From the NCBI GenBank assembly GCA_911728435.2, contig OU452201.1, forward strand, positions 19,158,001 through 19,222,000: a stretch of DNA of 64,000 nt. The letters are read 5' to 3'. Made by a program: the position numbers and the translations under genes. Below the pieces are notes generated by a model. That model ran no database searches. It worked only from the letters and a program-made list of their open reading frames with translations, and had not been told where the DNA came from. This DNA comes from Apoderus coryli. Taxonomy: Eukaryota > Arthropoda > Insecta > Coleoptera > Attelabidae. Shown piece by piece: positions 11,101-22,594 of this stretch. Position 1 is the first letter of the stretch; each line of letters begins with the position of its first letter.

Positions 11101-13700
11101 ATATTATGAACTAATTTTCTAAAAATAATTTGCTTTAGGTTAGATTATTATTCTGTTTGCTAAATATTCAGCTCTGTATAACATAATAAAATAAATTTCA
11201 GGGTTCCCCCATCCATGTGGAGTTTTACATACTGAAATTATACCGGGCAGTTTAATTATTGATGTAGCTATATACTATTCCATATTTATGATGAAAAGTA
11301 TTACGAGTATATCCTAAATTTTTCAGTTTCAGAAGTTGAAAGACGTTGATTTAAAGGTACAAAATTACCATTTTTGCTAACACACTTCGTTGTCTGTTTT
11401 TTCCATAGCCCATAAGAATTTTTGCCTCAGAGAGATATCTCAATTTAGAGTAAAAACAAGACAAAAAAAATCCCGATGGCAGCCAGTCGGAAAAGTAGAT
11501 TTTCGATTTATATATTTTTTATTTATACTTAGTGTACCACTGACACCCACTATTACTAAACAAATAATAGAATATTCTGACAGTCGCCAAATATAACCAA
11601 AGTCTCATATTGACTGCTATTTTAACTGAAATACCCATTATACTATAATACATACGTAAGCACAGTCTTATTGTTATTTCACAGGTGTTTATTTGTCAAA
11701 AATAATTACAGGCGTAGCGGGTGATGATATTTTTTTATTTTTTGTTACTTTATATTGACTTACATTTACTTAAATATGCCAGCGATGAAAAAACTCTCCA
11801 ATTTAACATTGTAGAGAGTTAAGTGCTCTATCATTTGATATGTAACATCGGTATTTTCTATTAACAATGACAAAAATAGGATTTTTTTAAAACTTTGAGA
11901 GGCCGCTATTTTGAAGTTAGCTCTCCGATTTCAATCGCCAACGAACTCATGCGATTCCATGACGTAGCCGATTTTTGAACCAAATTTTGTTTCGATTGGT
12001 CAAAAAAATATTTCGTTGTAGTTACATAAAATAACATCAATTCCATCTAGATGTATTAGATACATACAACAACAACAAAATAGAAGAAATCTGAGGCTGT
12101 AGAAGGCAACGTAAATGAAACTAAACTAGGGATGACATACCTACTTAATATAAAATCTCTACAATTACTGAATCGCTTTGAATATTCATGGGAAACTGCT
12201 GCTTATTATGCCCTAATTTTGGTTATTTTGCATATTTATCGATTTTGCTCGTTAACATCTAGGTAACAGGACTTTTCAGATTGATTAATTGGGTGACCTA
12301 AATAATGCACTTCTTATGGCATAAAGTGTATAGTAGTACAATTTACCATTTGCGAAATTAGAGTGACAACAATTAATGAAATATACATTTACGTTTCATT
12401 AATCATTTAGGTAGGTATATGTTTAAAATTTGACTTCTAAAGTCAAAATTTTAATTTAAACTCTCTATATATAGTTTTTGGTTCACTTTCGCTATACAAA
12501 TTTGCTGAAAAAATAAACGAACCGATTTGTCTGTAGTTAATTATTTACATTTAAAGCATGATGTAAAAGTTTTCAAAACAAATTTAAGATACATATAAGT
12601 GTACACAACTTATGTAAACGGTTTGTTAAATACTTTGGCATAAGTTTAATTAATTTTGAGCAAATTATAATTATGTTCCTTTTGTTTACAAGTCAACGAA
12701 CGAAAATCTAAAAATATATTATGAATATACTCGTTATATTGCGGAATTAAATTTTGACAGAGGATGGGTTAGATAAGAATAAAAAAGCAGTTGGAAAACA
12801 ATATTATTATGGTTTGACGAGAAAAAATAAATAAGCTAAAGAATATAGGTAAAAAAGTAGTTAACGCGGGTTTAGCCAACTAATAATGGATAGTGATAAT
12901 ACAGGTCAAAACAAGAGCAAAATACCAAACTAACGCCAGTGCCAATAAAAAAAAGAAGCAAAAGATCAAACTAATAATTTTTTTATTTTCCAAAGATGAT
13001 AATTCAGACTTGTAATTGTATTTTCGTAAATATTTTCCTGGAACACCCTGTATTTTCAGCGATTTTTAAGTTCGGTATGGAAATACGGATAAAGTTTCCG
13101 GTCTCTCAGTTTGGGTTATGTAATAATTTTCGTGTGTGTTTTTAACCATTTTCTTATTTAAGAAAAACAATGCATAATATTTACCAAGTATACTTACATC
13201 CATTATACTAAGATAATGTAAGTAATTTCAGCGTAAAAATAATTAAAATTATATTTACGCTGGTAATGTGCAACATATCAAATGATTTTAGCTACCTACT
13301 AATGAATTTTGAACATTATTGTAAATTCTCAACCCTATCTAATCACAATTCACCTCTATCTAATTGTTCATAAATAATTCAAAAATCCAACAAAATACAG
13401 GAAGTTCAATAAAAAAAGATTATTGCGTTTGATATATGTTCCAATTTTCTGGAACACACTGTATAATTAAAAATAAGCTATTATCGACCTGTAAACACGC
13501 TTTTTACTGAATATAGGTATATTTTCTGAAAAATTACAATTCTAACACCAAATCATCAGTCTGATCAATCTGATTCCAAATTTAGATTTTTAAACAAGGT
13601 AGTTCACATAAACACCAACCAAAAAAAAAAGACTAACTAGGTAGCAGCTATTCGAATTCAGTGTTAACATATTTTTTCGCAACCACATTTTTTAATAATT
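8130..13700. other. Otopetrin introns, no further feature identified
   Basis: Apart from exon 10055-10277 this stretch is plain AT-rich sequence. A small hairpin (AACTCTC/GAGAGTT, about 11789-11820) is the only structure I noted. Confidence 0.5.
10055..10277 (-). CDS. Otop: Otopetrin exon with membrane segments 1 and 2
   Basis: The 223-base exon (one base plus 74 codons) has acceptor CTTTTCAG and donor GTAAGC. It encodes two hydrophobic stretches: about residues 10-27 (YAKLLIVVCIAYVVSDVV) and 39-61 (FFTYLYGMSILFLLYVFCFLL), separated by a short outside loop THNIPLYYYEG. After the second segment come QESSCCSGAE and KEKK. This is the N-terminal transmembrane pair of otopetrins, and the loop is strongly diagnostic. 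Two alternative upstream exons can join it in the same phase. Confidence 0.93.
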
Positions 13701-13706
13701 ATATAC

Positions 13707-13861
13707 CTCTTATCTGGTTTTTCTTGTACAAACTTCAACTCCAAATCCCTGTTAACATCCGATTTTTCCGTGTTACTTCTAGCCCGCGAAACAGGAAGTG
13801 TCGCCATATTGTTTTCAGACTCCACCTCAACGGTGGCTATTTTAACTTCTCCACTCGTCAT
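13707..13861 (-). CDS. Otop: Otopetrin alternative first coding exon C (MTSGEVKIATV...)
   Basis: Fifty-one codons begin MTSGEVKIATVEVESENNMA and end ...VQEKPDK plus two bases, at donor GTATAT. The phase (2) is the same as that of exon 18614, so either exon can join the acceptor at 10277; here the junction gives Arg-Thr-Ser-Leu-Phe. This would make a shorter isoform lacking the 22122 and 18614 exons. The donor is weaker than the others (GTATAT, not GTAAGT). The region just upstream (14100-14340) is GC-rich and looks like a promoter. The frame stays open for 15 codons above this ATG, but with no other ATG. Confidence 0.75.
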
Positions 13862-14099
13862 AATTTTCCAAAATGTGCTTTGTAAAAATATGTATTCTAT
13901 AATCACAATTCGTTGACAAGTACTAAATTATCTTTCTTCTATTGTTTTAATCACATTATATTTCAGTTCGATGCAAATAAGGTCGGAATGGAACAAGAAC
14001 TTTAATTAAATACTTATATGAACAATTACATTTTTGGGGTAATTTTATATAGACAAAATTAATAATAAAACTCATCCACGAACACGTTAAAAATATGAT

Positions 14100-14340
14100 T
14101 TTTCGCGGTATTATTTTATACGGCCAAATTTTCGCCAAACACAACGTATCGAGATCCCGTAGAATCACACTCCTGAAAACGGGAGAGATCGGGAGAAGAA
14201 GGGATGCTGCCTGCAGTCACGTGCTCATCCATAAGGGCTGCTCATTGGCTGAAATAGCAGCAGCCGCTTCCCCGGGATATTTCGACCTAGTGACCCTGTG
14301 TGACCTCACCAGAAGACACACTGTGGAATATTGTATGGGC
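14100..14340 (-). promoter_or_regulatory. GC-rich island, likely promoter and 5' leader of isoform C
   Basis: This stretch is far richer in G and C than anything within several kb, with several CpGs. On the minus strand it contains CAGCCAATGAGC (about 14241-14252), a good CCAAT box, and it ends about 240 bases upstream of the exon C start codon. The plus-strand open frame across it (14095-14529) has no recognisable domain and I take it to be a by-product of base composition. The promoter role is inference. Confidence 0.5.
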
Positions 14341-14344
14341 TCTT

Positions 14345-15480
14345 TTTGGAGGTATTTATTTTATACAGTTTTTACAAATAGGATTTACTACAAATACATG
14401 ATATATTCGAATGGATTTTTGATGTATCTTCTGTCGATATATTTTGGATTATATTGCGGGCTGGTGTTAAAACAGCAGACAAAAACTACATGTACAACGC
14501 GTTCCACTGAACAAAGGGTTTATTTGTAGTTAAGAAAATTTGTTAACATTAAATCAATTGTTGATTCGTATATGGCGGAACGAATATTTATTTGTGAGAA
14601 ATTAATTATTTATTTAAATGATTCAAATAAGCCTTATTTATACTAAATTAATATATACCAAATATTAGTAAAGCCTTACTCATTGTAAATATTGCATTTA
14701 TTTATAATTAAAAAACTTATTTTAAAAATATGAAAACTGTGTCTATAAAAAACAAATTTATATTACTGGCAAACAAATCATTATTTTTAGTAAACTCCTG
14801 AATTATTATTTATAAATCTTCCTTATTTATAAAAAATGTGAGTAATTTTACGAAAAGCTTACTGCATTGTGATTTTTTAAAATATCTTAAGTTTATATTA
14901 TAAGGGAAAATGTATTAATTTCATTACGTCGATTTTTTATTTTTATTTTGTAGTTTAGAATGTATTAAATATTTCAAACGAAATTACTCAACATTAAAAT
15001 TACTCATTTGTTTGAGTTCCACTTTTCTTATTATTTTCTTTATATAAATCATTTAGAATTGAATTACAGGAAAAAAGTGTAAATGCTTTTTTTTGGTGTG
15101 TGAATGGCGTTATAATGAAATCTTTAAAATGTAGATTATTTATAAATAAAGTATATTTGTGGTAACCTCCTCATATATTCTTCTCTTATTTGGGTTTTTG
15201 CTTTCAATTTGCAATAAGAATACAATTTATCAATAAAAATACACAAAATTCAAGTAAATGGGTGATTGATTAAGAGGAAATAAAAATAGTTAATTATTAG
15301 TAAATTTACTTGGAATAAACCATTTATTTCCGCGAAATAACAAATTTATAGGCGTTTGTTTAATATTAATAAAAAACATGCCTCATTTACAATTAATAAA
15401 ATTTACCCAAATTTTTTTCAGTGACGTAAAAATAATGTATTAGTTTATTGATTCAAAATTAACCAGTTGAAGTATAGGAC
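14345..15480. other. AT-rich intergenic or intron sequence, nothing identified
   Basis: Very AT-rich with no coding, repeat or RNA feature that I can support. Confidence 0.5.
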
Positions 15481-15528
15481 TTATTTAATTTTAAGGAAAT
15501 AGTCCATATTACTGTGGACGTCCAATAG

Positions 15529-15593
15529 TTAGGAAATAAAATGCTGTCGCATCGACTAAATTTTAGTGGATGCGACAGCATTTTATTTCCTAA
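15529..15593. repeat. Near-perfect 65-base hairpin
   Basis: Arms of 25 bases (15529-15553 and 15569-15593, TTAGGAAATAAAATGCTGTC... and its complement) pair perfectly. Inside, one G/G mismatch is followed by six more pairs (ACTAAA/TTTAGT) around a single central base, so almost the whole 65 bases is self-complementary. It is flanked by similar direct sequences (TTAATTTTAAGGAAATAGT at 15486 and TTAATTTTAAAGAAATAGT at 15691), which suggests a small fold-back insertion inside another repeat. Confidence 0.85.
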
Positions 15594-15642
15594 TTTATTT
15601 AATTTATATGCATTTTTGTAATTTCCACATCAAAATGAAAAT

Positions 15643-15681
15643 AATATTAATTTTACGTAGCCTTCTCGTAAAATTAATATT
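15643..15681. repeat. 15-bp inverted repeat with 9-base loop
   Basis: AATATTAATTTTACG (15643-15657) pairs with CGTAAAATTAATATT (15667-15681). It lies between the 65-base hairpin and the Penelope-like inverted pair. Confidence 0.75.
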
Positions 15682-15804
15682 AATTAATTTAATTTTAAAG
15701 AAATAGTTAATACTGAAGCGGAGTCAATGTATTATTTGAAGTCAACGAAAGTCGAACCTCCACGAAATAAGTTCAATATATTACTTAATGATTACTAAAA
15801 TTAA

Positions 15805-15844
15805 AATCAAACAAGTTTCGATTCGAGCTTCATCATCAGTGGTT
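15805..15844 (-). ncRNA. Hammerhead-like ribozyme motif c (degenerate)
   Basis: On the minus strand: CTGATGA at 15839-15833, GAA at 15819-15817, stem III ACTTGT, H17 = T at 15810, stem I AACCA with TGATT (four of five pairs). Stem II pairs only at its base. It is the partner of motif b and lies upstream of exon C, in the sense orientation for the otopetrin long-isoform transcript. Confidence 0.4.
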
Positions 15845-16031
15845 AAATATAAATGTTAAAGAAAAGCTATAGGTATACATAGTGTAAAAGTTTTATAGTA
15901 TACTAGGAGAAATGCATCGAAATCATTTCGGGCAAAATTTAAATTAAAATAATAGACTTGGGTTGGGTTTCTTCTAAATTACAATACAATTTTTACACTA
16001 TGCATATAGCTTTTCTTTAACATTCACATTT

Positions 16032-16074
16032 GACCACTGATGATGAAGCTCGAAGCTTCGAAATATGTTTGGTT
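16032..16074 (+). ncRNA. Hammerhead-like ribozyme motif b
   Basis: CTGATGA at 16037-16043, bulged T, stem II GAAGC/GCTTC (five pairs), GAA at 16060-16062, stem III ATATGT, H17 = T at 16069, and stem I GACCA/TGGTT (five pairs including one G-T). All three stems can form, making this one of the better preserved copies of the family. Confidence 0.5.
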
Positions 16075-16448
16075 TTAATTTTAATATTCATTGAATAATA
16101 TATCAAACTTATTTCGTGGAGTTTCGACTTTCATTCACTTTTAATAATTAGCATTTAATCTAGAAATAGTGTTGTGATATATATCGAACACAATCACTGT
16201 CTTTAACTCAACAGTTAATTGCGCGATAGAACTCAGAACCCAGGTTGTTCGTGTGACTGAATTGTTTCATTTAAGAATGATAAGGTATCTTCAGATGTAC
16301 TACAAGCATCACACTTGGGGCCGTTTGTATTTAATGAATTTATAAATGATATATGCAGTTTTTTAAACTTTAAATGTTACTAATTTTTTAGACTGAATTC
16401 AGAATTTATGAGAACTTCATCAAAATACTTATAACCTAATTAAGCAGA

Positions 16449-16520
16449 GCTAGGTGGTCTAGTTGGCTAAGGGCGCTAGACTTGAGTAAACTGTCCCGGT
16501 ATGTAGCGGGTTAGTTAATA
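16449..16520 (+). repeat. tRNA-like segment, possible SINE head
   Basis: TGGTCTAGTTGGCTAA at 16455-16470 resembles a tRNA D-arm (A box), but there is no clear B box downstream. I read it as a decayed tRNA-derived repeat, not a working tRNA gene. Confidence 0.35.
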
Positions 16521-17199
16521 ACTTGATGATGGCTAAATTGCCTGAGCTGCCATATAAAAAAATAACCTAATTAAACATTGTTGTTTATTTGATGGAATGT
16601 TATATATCTTATTGTTCTCTGTGTTCTCAATGTTTCTTTTAAATCCCTTGTATTCAGCTACTGCGTATATATGGCCACATTTTTTTCACGTTTCAGCGTT
16701 ACGCTTTAGCTCTATAGCACACTTCAACCTCCCTCTAACAATAGCGCTAATTATTTAGCGCTCTTATCTTGCATAAAAACTCTTTCTCTACATTTGCTGA
16801 ACATCAAACATGCCACGTTAAAAGCGTATCATACTATATAAAACCTCCATCCTCCTTTTTCTTTCTACCGATCCTTTCTTGTACTTGGCATGCCATCACA
16901 CAATTCGAATATTTATTTATAAGTACCTATATTTTTTATTTTAAAAAGATATAAAATGAGCATGCAGACTATTGATATTTCTGTTAATATTTTAATAGTT
17001 TTGCGCGTTTTGTCCACAAAATTGGTAGACACTAGTGTGTGGCCCTAAAATAAAGCTTCTGTGAAACTTATCTACCCTCAATATAAAATACTACTCTTGT
17101 GGTCTACCTGTGATCCTTCAAAAAACAAACCCATGGTTTTGTGGGAAAAACCATCTAAACTCTCAATATTTTGAAAAGCGATTAGATTAGATTATCCGA

Positions 17200-18290
17200 C
17201 CACTTGTCATCACATACATACATGACTTATACAGATATTGACAGGGTGGATCATGGCGTTCTGGTGGATAAGCTTGGAGGATTTGGTTTTGTGGGAAGCC
17301 TAACTGAGTTTTTAATTCACATTTATTAAACATGAATTTTATAATGGATTCAAGTCGTCTTTATGCGGAGCTAGTTCTGGGGTCCCACAGGGTTCTAAGT
17401 TACGGTCTTTGCTCTTTCTATTGTTCATAAATGATTTGGATACAAAACTTTTATATAACTCGTTATTGTTTGCGGGTGACTGTAAAATTTTAGACCTCTA
17501 TGTAACCATCTCACTGAATCTGAATCTGAATGACTGATTTAGGAATTATATTTGATTCGAAATTTACGTTTACTGAGCATATCAATTATAAGAGGCAGGT
17601 AGGACATACGGTTTTCTGGTTAGGAATTGCAGGGGATTTAGAAACACAGATACCCTTAAAACGCTGTACTTTAGCTACGTGCGCTCTAAACTGGAATATG
17701 GGTCACTGATATGGTATCCATATTATGTGACTCATCAAAATACGGTCGAAAAAGTGCAACGTAGATTTTTGAAGTACTTAATGTATAAAGAGGTTGGTCC
17801 TTATCCTCCAAGGGGTACTGACTACCAATTAATGACAGATCGATTTGAGATACCAAGTCTTGAACTTAGAAGGAAAATAAATTCTTTGCGATTTCTTTAC
17901 AGTTTCTCCAATATAGATTGTTCCCACTTGCTTTCAAGAATTAATTTCAACGTTCCAAGGCAGCATATAAGGTCCAGTACAACATTTTATTCTGGTTATG
18001 CTAGGACGAATCTTATGTTGGGATCTCCTATTTCTATTTGTACCAGAAATTACAATCTTATGTGTAAATATTGTGATATTTTTTCGTGTAGTGTTAAAGA
18101 AATTATGGATTGTGCCATGTCTCATGTTACTGATTAGTATTACCATTAAGAGCTAGTTTTCTTTTTATTTTAATTTAAGTTTATTTTTTTGTGGTTTCAC
18201 CGTTTGGAATTAATATTATTTTGTCCTGTAATTGGCTTCGCTGTTGGACAATAAATGATATGATTATTATTATTATTATCTCACCACACT
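17200..18290 (+). mobile_element. Non-LTR retrotransposon fragment, reverse transcriptase C-terminal half
   Basis: Broken frames read YTDIDRVDHGVLVDKLGGFG (about 17228-17290), SSGVPQGSK (about 17372-17398, reverse transcriptase motif), LFINDL and LLFAGDCK, where the catalytic FADD has become FAGD. A 152-codon frame (17679-18137) then gives the post-catalytic part with MRSKLEYGSLIWYPYY and VEKVQRRFLKYL. The 3' end is an (ATT)n tail near 18265. Several frameshifts and the mutated catalytic Asp show it is dead. Jockey-like clade is likely. Parts of the middle (17290-17560) are deleted relative to a full enzyme. Confidence 0.85.
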
Positions 18291-18613
18291 ACAAAAGTAA
18301 GCAAGTAATAAATAAGCGTTTTCCCACCTCACTCAATAACACTTTCGTTTTACACCAACTTAATTGACAAATAAGAGAGAAATTGTACATCCCCATGAGT
18401 TGGTTGCTACGCAATATTCTTGAAAGTATTTTTATATTTTACAACACCATCAGAAATGCGGTTTCCTCGAAGATATTAAAGCACCTTCACTGACAAGTAC
18501 CATCCCTTCTGATTACTTTACCATATAGAATCATGCGTAGCTTATCATACTATAATTTGAAACTACATATTTTCAAATAAATTAATATGTTAAAATTAAA
18601 ATTTTAGACTTAC

Positions 18614-18744
18614 TTGGAATTTTTTGGATACATTTTCCTATTAACATAATGATACGTATCTTCTGGCCCCTTGGGCATTAATGGCGTCCTGTCGGCTAGT
18701 TGATGAGTCGGTGATGTATGAGATCCATAACCATCAGAATTTAA
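18614..18744 (-). CDS. Otop: Otopetrin exon, cytoplasmic N-terminal region 2
   Basis: The 131-base exon lies between the acceptor TGTTTGCAG and the donor GTAAGTCT. It encodes LNSDGYGSHTSPTHQLADRT, then PLMPKGPEDTYHYVNRKMYP and KNS, ending with two bases of the next codon. Joining to 10277 completes a Lys codon and leads straight into the first membrane segment. The peptide is polar and Ser/Thr/Pro-rich, consistent with a cytoplasmic tail. It enters in phase 0, matching 22122. Confidence 0.8.
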
Positions 18745-19289
18745 CTGCAAACAGTATAATTACCATTTGAATATATCTAATAATGCTCAATAATTGAAAA
18801 TAAAATGTCCCTATCAAAAATTAATGTTTAACTAGGAATGATGTTGTCTGTGAAAGAATTATTTGGAACACAATATAAATGTATAATATACCCCATTTAT
18901 AATAGGTCTGTATTTAAATCTCAACGTTTTGCCTTATAGCACTGTTGGCATTTAGTTCTAAAGCACTTGCTGCTTGAAGTAATTTGCATGCGACTTTGTT
19001 AGATGTATAACTAAAGCTGCATGACGTATCTATTATTTCAATTTAATTTTAGTTAATTGCTTAAAATAAGATGCGAGGAATTATGTCCAACTGTAAGAAA
19101 TAGTATGTATTATAGTAAAATTAAAGTGGCGAAAAGCGAAAACAATATAAAGTAATTAATACATATTGGTAAAAGTTTATTGGTAAAATACCTACATACA
19201 AGATCTTTTGGTTACTTTTTTTAATTGGTACTAAAATAAGATCTAGGAGAATAAAAAGAATAATAAATATCATGCTCATAATAAAATAA

Positions 19290-20250
19290 TTGCTGTTTAT
19301 CGGTCGCCCTGAGTTGATCCTTACGAATATAATTTAAGTTTATTTATTTTTGCCGGTGACATTAATATTGATTTGATTTCAGAGGGTGCTGACTTTAGAG
19401 AGGAGTATTTAAACATTTTTTCTCAGTATCGATTTATCTCCCAAATAAATCAGGTTATACTCCATCGTCGGGAACATGTTTGGATCATGTGTTTTTTAGA
19501 ACCAAAACAGGCGAAGAAAGGGACACGGTGTCCGCAGTAATAACAATTAGTATAACAGATCACTACTCAATTGCGCTTTTGTGTAAGAACATGTTAAATA
19601 AGCACGATCGAAAAAATAAAGGACAGTTCACTCTATGAGAGCATCTTTCTCAATTTAATTAGTTCCACCAATTGATTTGAAATCTACAATACAATTGATG
19701 TTATTGAGGGGAATGGTATATTAACAGAGAAACTCAAATACTGTATCAAAGCCTAAAGAGAAAGCGCTGGATTACATTTGGTCTTGTAAATTCAATTAAA
19801 ACCAGAGATAAACTGTTTCAACAACATAACAAGGATCCGACAAACGAATGTAAGAGATTGGCATATGTTGGCTTTCACAGTAAAGTGATTCAATTAATAA
19901 ATAAAACAAAACATGAATATTTTAAAAATAAAATCAGTAACTGTAATAGCCCCAAAGACTTTTGGAAGGTAATTAAAGAATTTACTGGAACACTAAAAAG
20001 AGAAGAAGTTACATCGCAAATATTATCTTTGAGTAACGGAGACATACTGACAGAAAGAGAATTTCCGACGAATTCCACACATTCTCTTCAACAATTGGAA
20101 ATCAGCGTGCAACCCAAATTGATGATAGTCAATGCATTGAATTATCGGGGGGTCTCTGTTCAGGCTCGATATTTTTAGAGGAAACAGATCCGGAGGAAAT
20201 TAAAAATATTATTGAAAAATTAAAGCCTGGATATATCTAATATATATATC
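19290..20250 (+). mobile_element. Non-LTR retrotransposon fragment, endonuclease C-terminus and linker
   Basis: Frames read IIAVYRSP, GDINIDL (19355-19375), SGTCLDHVF (about 19468-19494) and TDHYSIALL, which are endonuclease motifs including the conserved Asp and His. A linker follows, with YFKNKISNCNSPKDFWKVIK inside the 19858-20178 frame, of the type that precedes the reverse transcriptase. The order relative to the 17.2-18.3 kb piece is wrong for one element (endonuclease should come first), so these are two separate copies, both broken by frameshifts and stops. Confidence 0.8.
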
Positions 20251-20259
20251 TAATGAAAT

Positions 20260-22110
20260 TTGAAAACTTGCTTGCGATTTTAATTTAATTTTGATTTGAT
20301 TTGATTAAAGAATTATATAATTATATTTGGTTGGATAGAATGGATTTTCATTCAGTAGCGATCTATATATTGCGCATTACACGTTTTTGTATGATATCGT
20401 GACTTCATCTCCTTAAATGCGTGTGTGGGATCATAGAAGTCTCATAAATATTGAGCTTGCATTGTAGTTTGAGTGCTTAGTTTGGATAGACTACTTAATT
20501 TGCTTATTTCTATTGTATATGTATATTATATATGAACACAAACATATCTTTTGTAACATTTTTAATGTATGTCTGTTTATGCTGTGTAATATGTTTGTTT
20601 GTCTGTTTGATTAGCTGAAATGTGTATTTGTGTATTTAATGTAGAGAGGAAGGAATGATATAGATGGGAAGGTTCTTAAATGAACTTACATAGAGGTTTC
20701 TCGTCTGTTTGGTCGTTCAGGCTTGAATTTTGTAATTTTGTTAAAATTTGTTTTACCTGTTTGTATAAATTAATAAAAATAAATAAATAAGTTTTGGTCA
20801 GCTTTTTGTATCAAATACCCCACTGTGCAACCTTTGGATAGCTGGATTCACACAGTCGAATCGTGTGGTCCGTGTGAAAGTAACTGTGGGATGAATCATC
20901 ATCAAAAATTTCTTCAGAAAGAACCACTGCCTCTGTCGTTTGTTATACATACTTTGCTGCCACAAACATCGGCAAAGGCAGATGTAGATTATGATCATAC
21001 AATTCTCATCGATGTAAATTTAAACTAGATAAGTTGCGGAGGGTAATCAATAACTGTACAGCAGAAAAAAGTTCAAGATGAAAGTGAAATTGCATTGATA
21101 GTTTATGTCAAACTCGAAGTCATTAGGCAGAGGCTAAGAGGAAATCCATATTATTGTATTTTCATTAAGAATAAACTATACTACCAAGCACATAAAAAAC
21201 CTTCGATATATCTAAAGTGCAACTCTAGTGTCGCTGAGTATTGCTGATTTCCACAAATATGTCACGTATGACGAAAGATCAGCAAACGATTACAGATATT
21301 ATAGATAAAGGGCGATAATTGCTATAACAATTTTCCTTTTCTGTGCTTAAATAGATTGCACTTTATCAGACTTTCATTTATTGGAAAATCTCCCCCTGTT
21401 TATTGGAAGCGTGAAGATCTTGAACACTACCGGTGACGGGCGGTTAATTTAGGTGCGCACATTTTTAATACAATCACATAATTTCATTTGTTACTGTGGA
21501 TAACTTATACCATACATACATAGTAGGTATGCAAAAGCTAAATGAGTTTCATAATACGTGTTTTGGTTTCTATTTTTAAAGATGATATCCGGAAAATATT
21601 TATATTTTATTTTTGTATGACATCTTTTCAATGTTTAATTGGAATACCAGTACCAGGGTTATAGATACAATATTGTATAGGGTGTGTGTTCCGGTTTGGA
21701 TTTTAAATAAAACATAATATATTGGTGGCATAAATTTTGGAACTCCTCACAGCTTTGCTGGCACACACGTGCTCTTTTCATGAAATTGTCAAAGACTGTT
21801 GCGCATACCATTTACCATTTACGTTTACCGCGCATGCTAAATGTTACAACAATAAAGTTTACAACAACAAAAACCTTAAACGTATAGTAATCCTACAACC
21901 TATGATAATCGAAACAAAACTTAAAATTCAAGGAGACAAAAAATGAAAAATATGTCAAATTACAAATAATGAGGTCCAACGGATAGACAGGTCCTGATTC
22001 TGTGACTGAAGGAAGAAGACAGCTTTCCAGAAAACGAGGATAAAGATACTCTTGATTTATTGGTTTTACACATTAACAATTTCAAATGTATATATGGATA
22101 TTTTTTTCTA
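20260..22110. other. Intron sequence, few features
   Basis: No gene identified. A short motif TCAAATACCCCACTG at about 20812 recurs at 44714, indicating an unclassified interspersed repeat. Confidence 0.45.
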
Positions 22111-22121
22111 TTGAAACTTAC

Positions 22122-22304
22122 TTTAACTACGGTGGCTACAGGCTGTTGTGGCAGTAACTGTTGTTGGTCCATATTGTTAAAGGGCTGTGGTGAAGGTGCT
22201 TTATTATTGCCAGTCGGGAGCGGTTCCAAGGGAATTTGTTCTCCTAGAAGACGCTCCTTCATCTCGTGTATGTACGGACAACGCTGCATGTTGGTAATTT
22301 TGTA
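22122..22304 (-). CDS. Otop: Otopetrin exon, cytoplasmic N-terminal region 1
   Basis: The 183-base exon (61 codons, phase 0 at both ends) lies between the acceptor TTTTTACAG and the donor GTAAGTTTC. It begins YKITNMQRCPYIHEMKERLL, followed by a Pro/Gln/Asn-rich stretch with QQQLLPQQP near its end, and has no hydrophobic segment. The internal ATG at 22289 could serve as a start if it is joined to a noncoding 5' exon. Codon use is more GC-rich than the flanking intron. Both ends join in frame with exons A or B upstream and with 18744 downstream. Confidence 0.8.
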
Positions 22305-22594
22305 CTGTAAAAATAACAAATTGCATTTATTATTTATAGGAAAATTTTAGCATGTACTGTAATGAAGTTAAGTTAGTGCAAAAATCTGATGTGTTATATG
22401 TACGTAACCTCCCATGTAGTTACGTACGGCTGTAAAATATTTTGTTCCAAAAGATATCAAAGTCAATATTATGTTTTTTTATGATATAGTCCATGATTGC
22501 GAGGTGTACTTACATATTATATGAAATGAAATATGTCAACTCCACAAATATAATTCATAATTATTGTTCTCGGTTTCTTTTTTCATTTTTATAG

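Larger units (their letters stand above)
15737..16140. mobile_element. Inverted pair of Penelope-like repeat copies
   Basis: Left arm 15737-15890 and right arm 15990-16140 are reverse complements with scattered differences. Each arm contains a hammerhead-like motif and the CTCCACGAAATAAG / CTTATTTCGTGGAG tail. Opposed copies of the same unit are a known arrangement for Penelope-like elements, but no reverse transcriptase of that class is visible here. Confidence 0.6.

Noticed and set aside
14095..14529. 144-codon plus-strand frame as a gene
   Set aside because: It crosses the GC-rich promoter-like block of isoform C, shows no domain, and its second half is AT-rich filler.
16449..16520. Functional tRNA gene
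   Set aside because: A-box only; no T-arm, no acceptor stem pairing.
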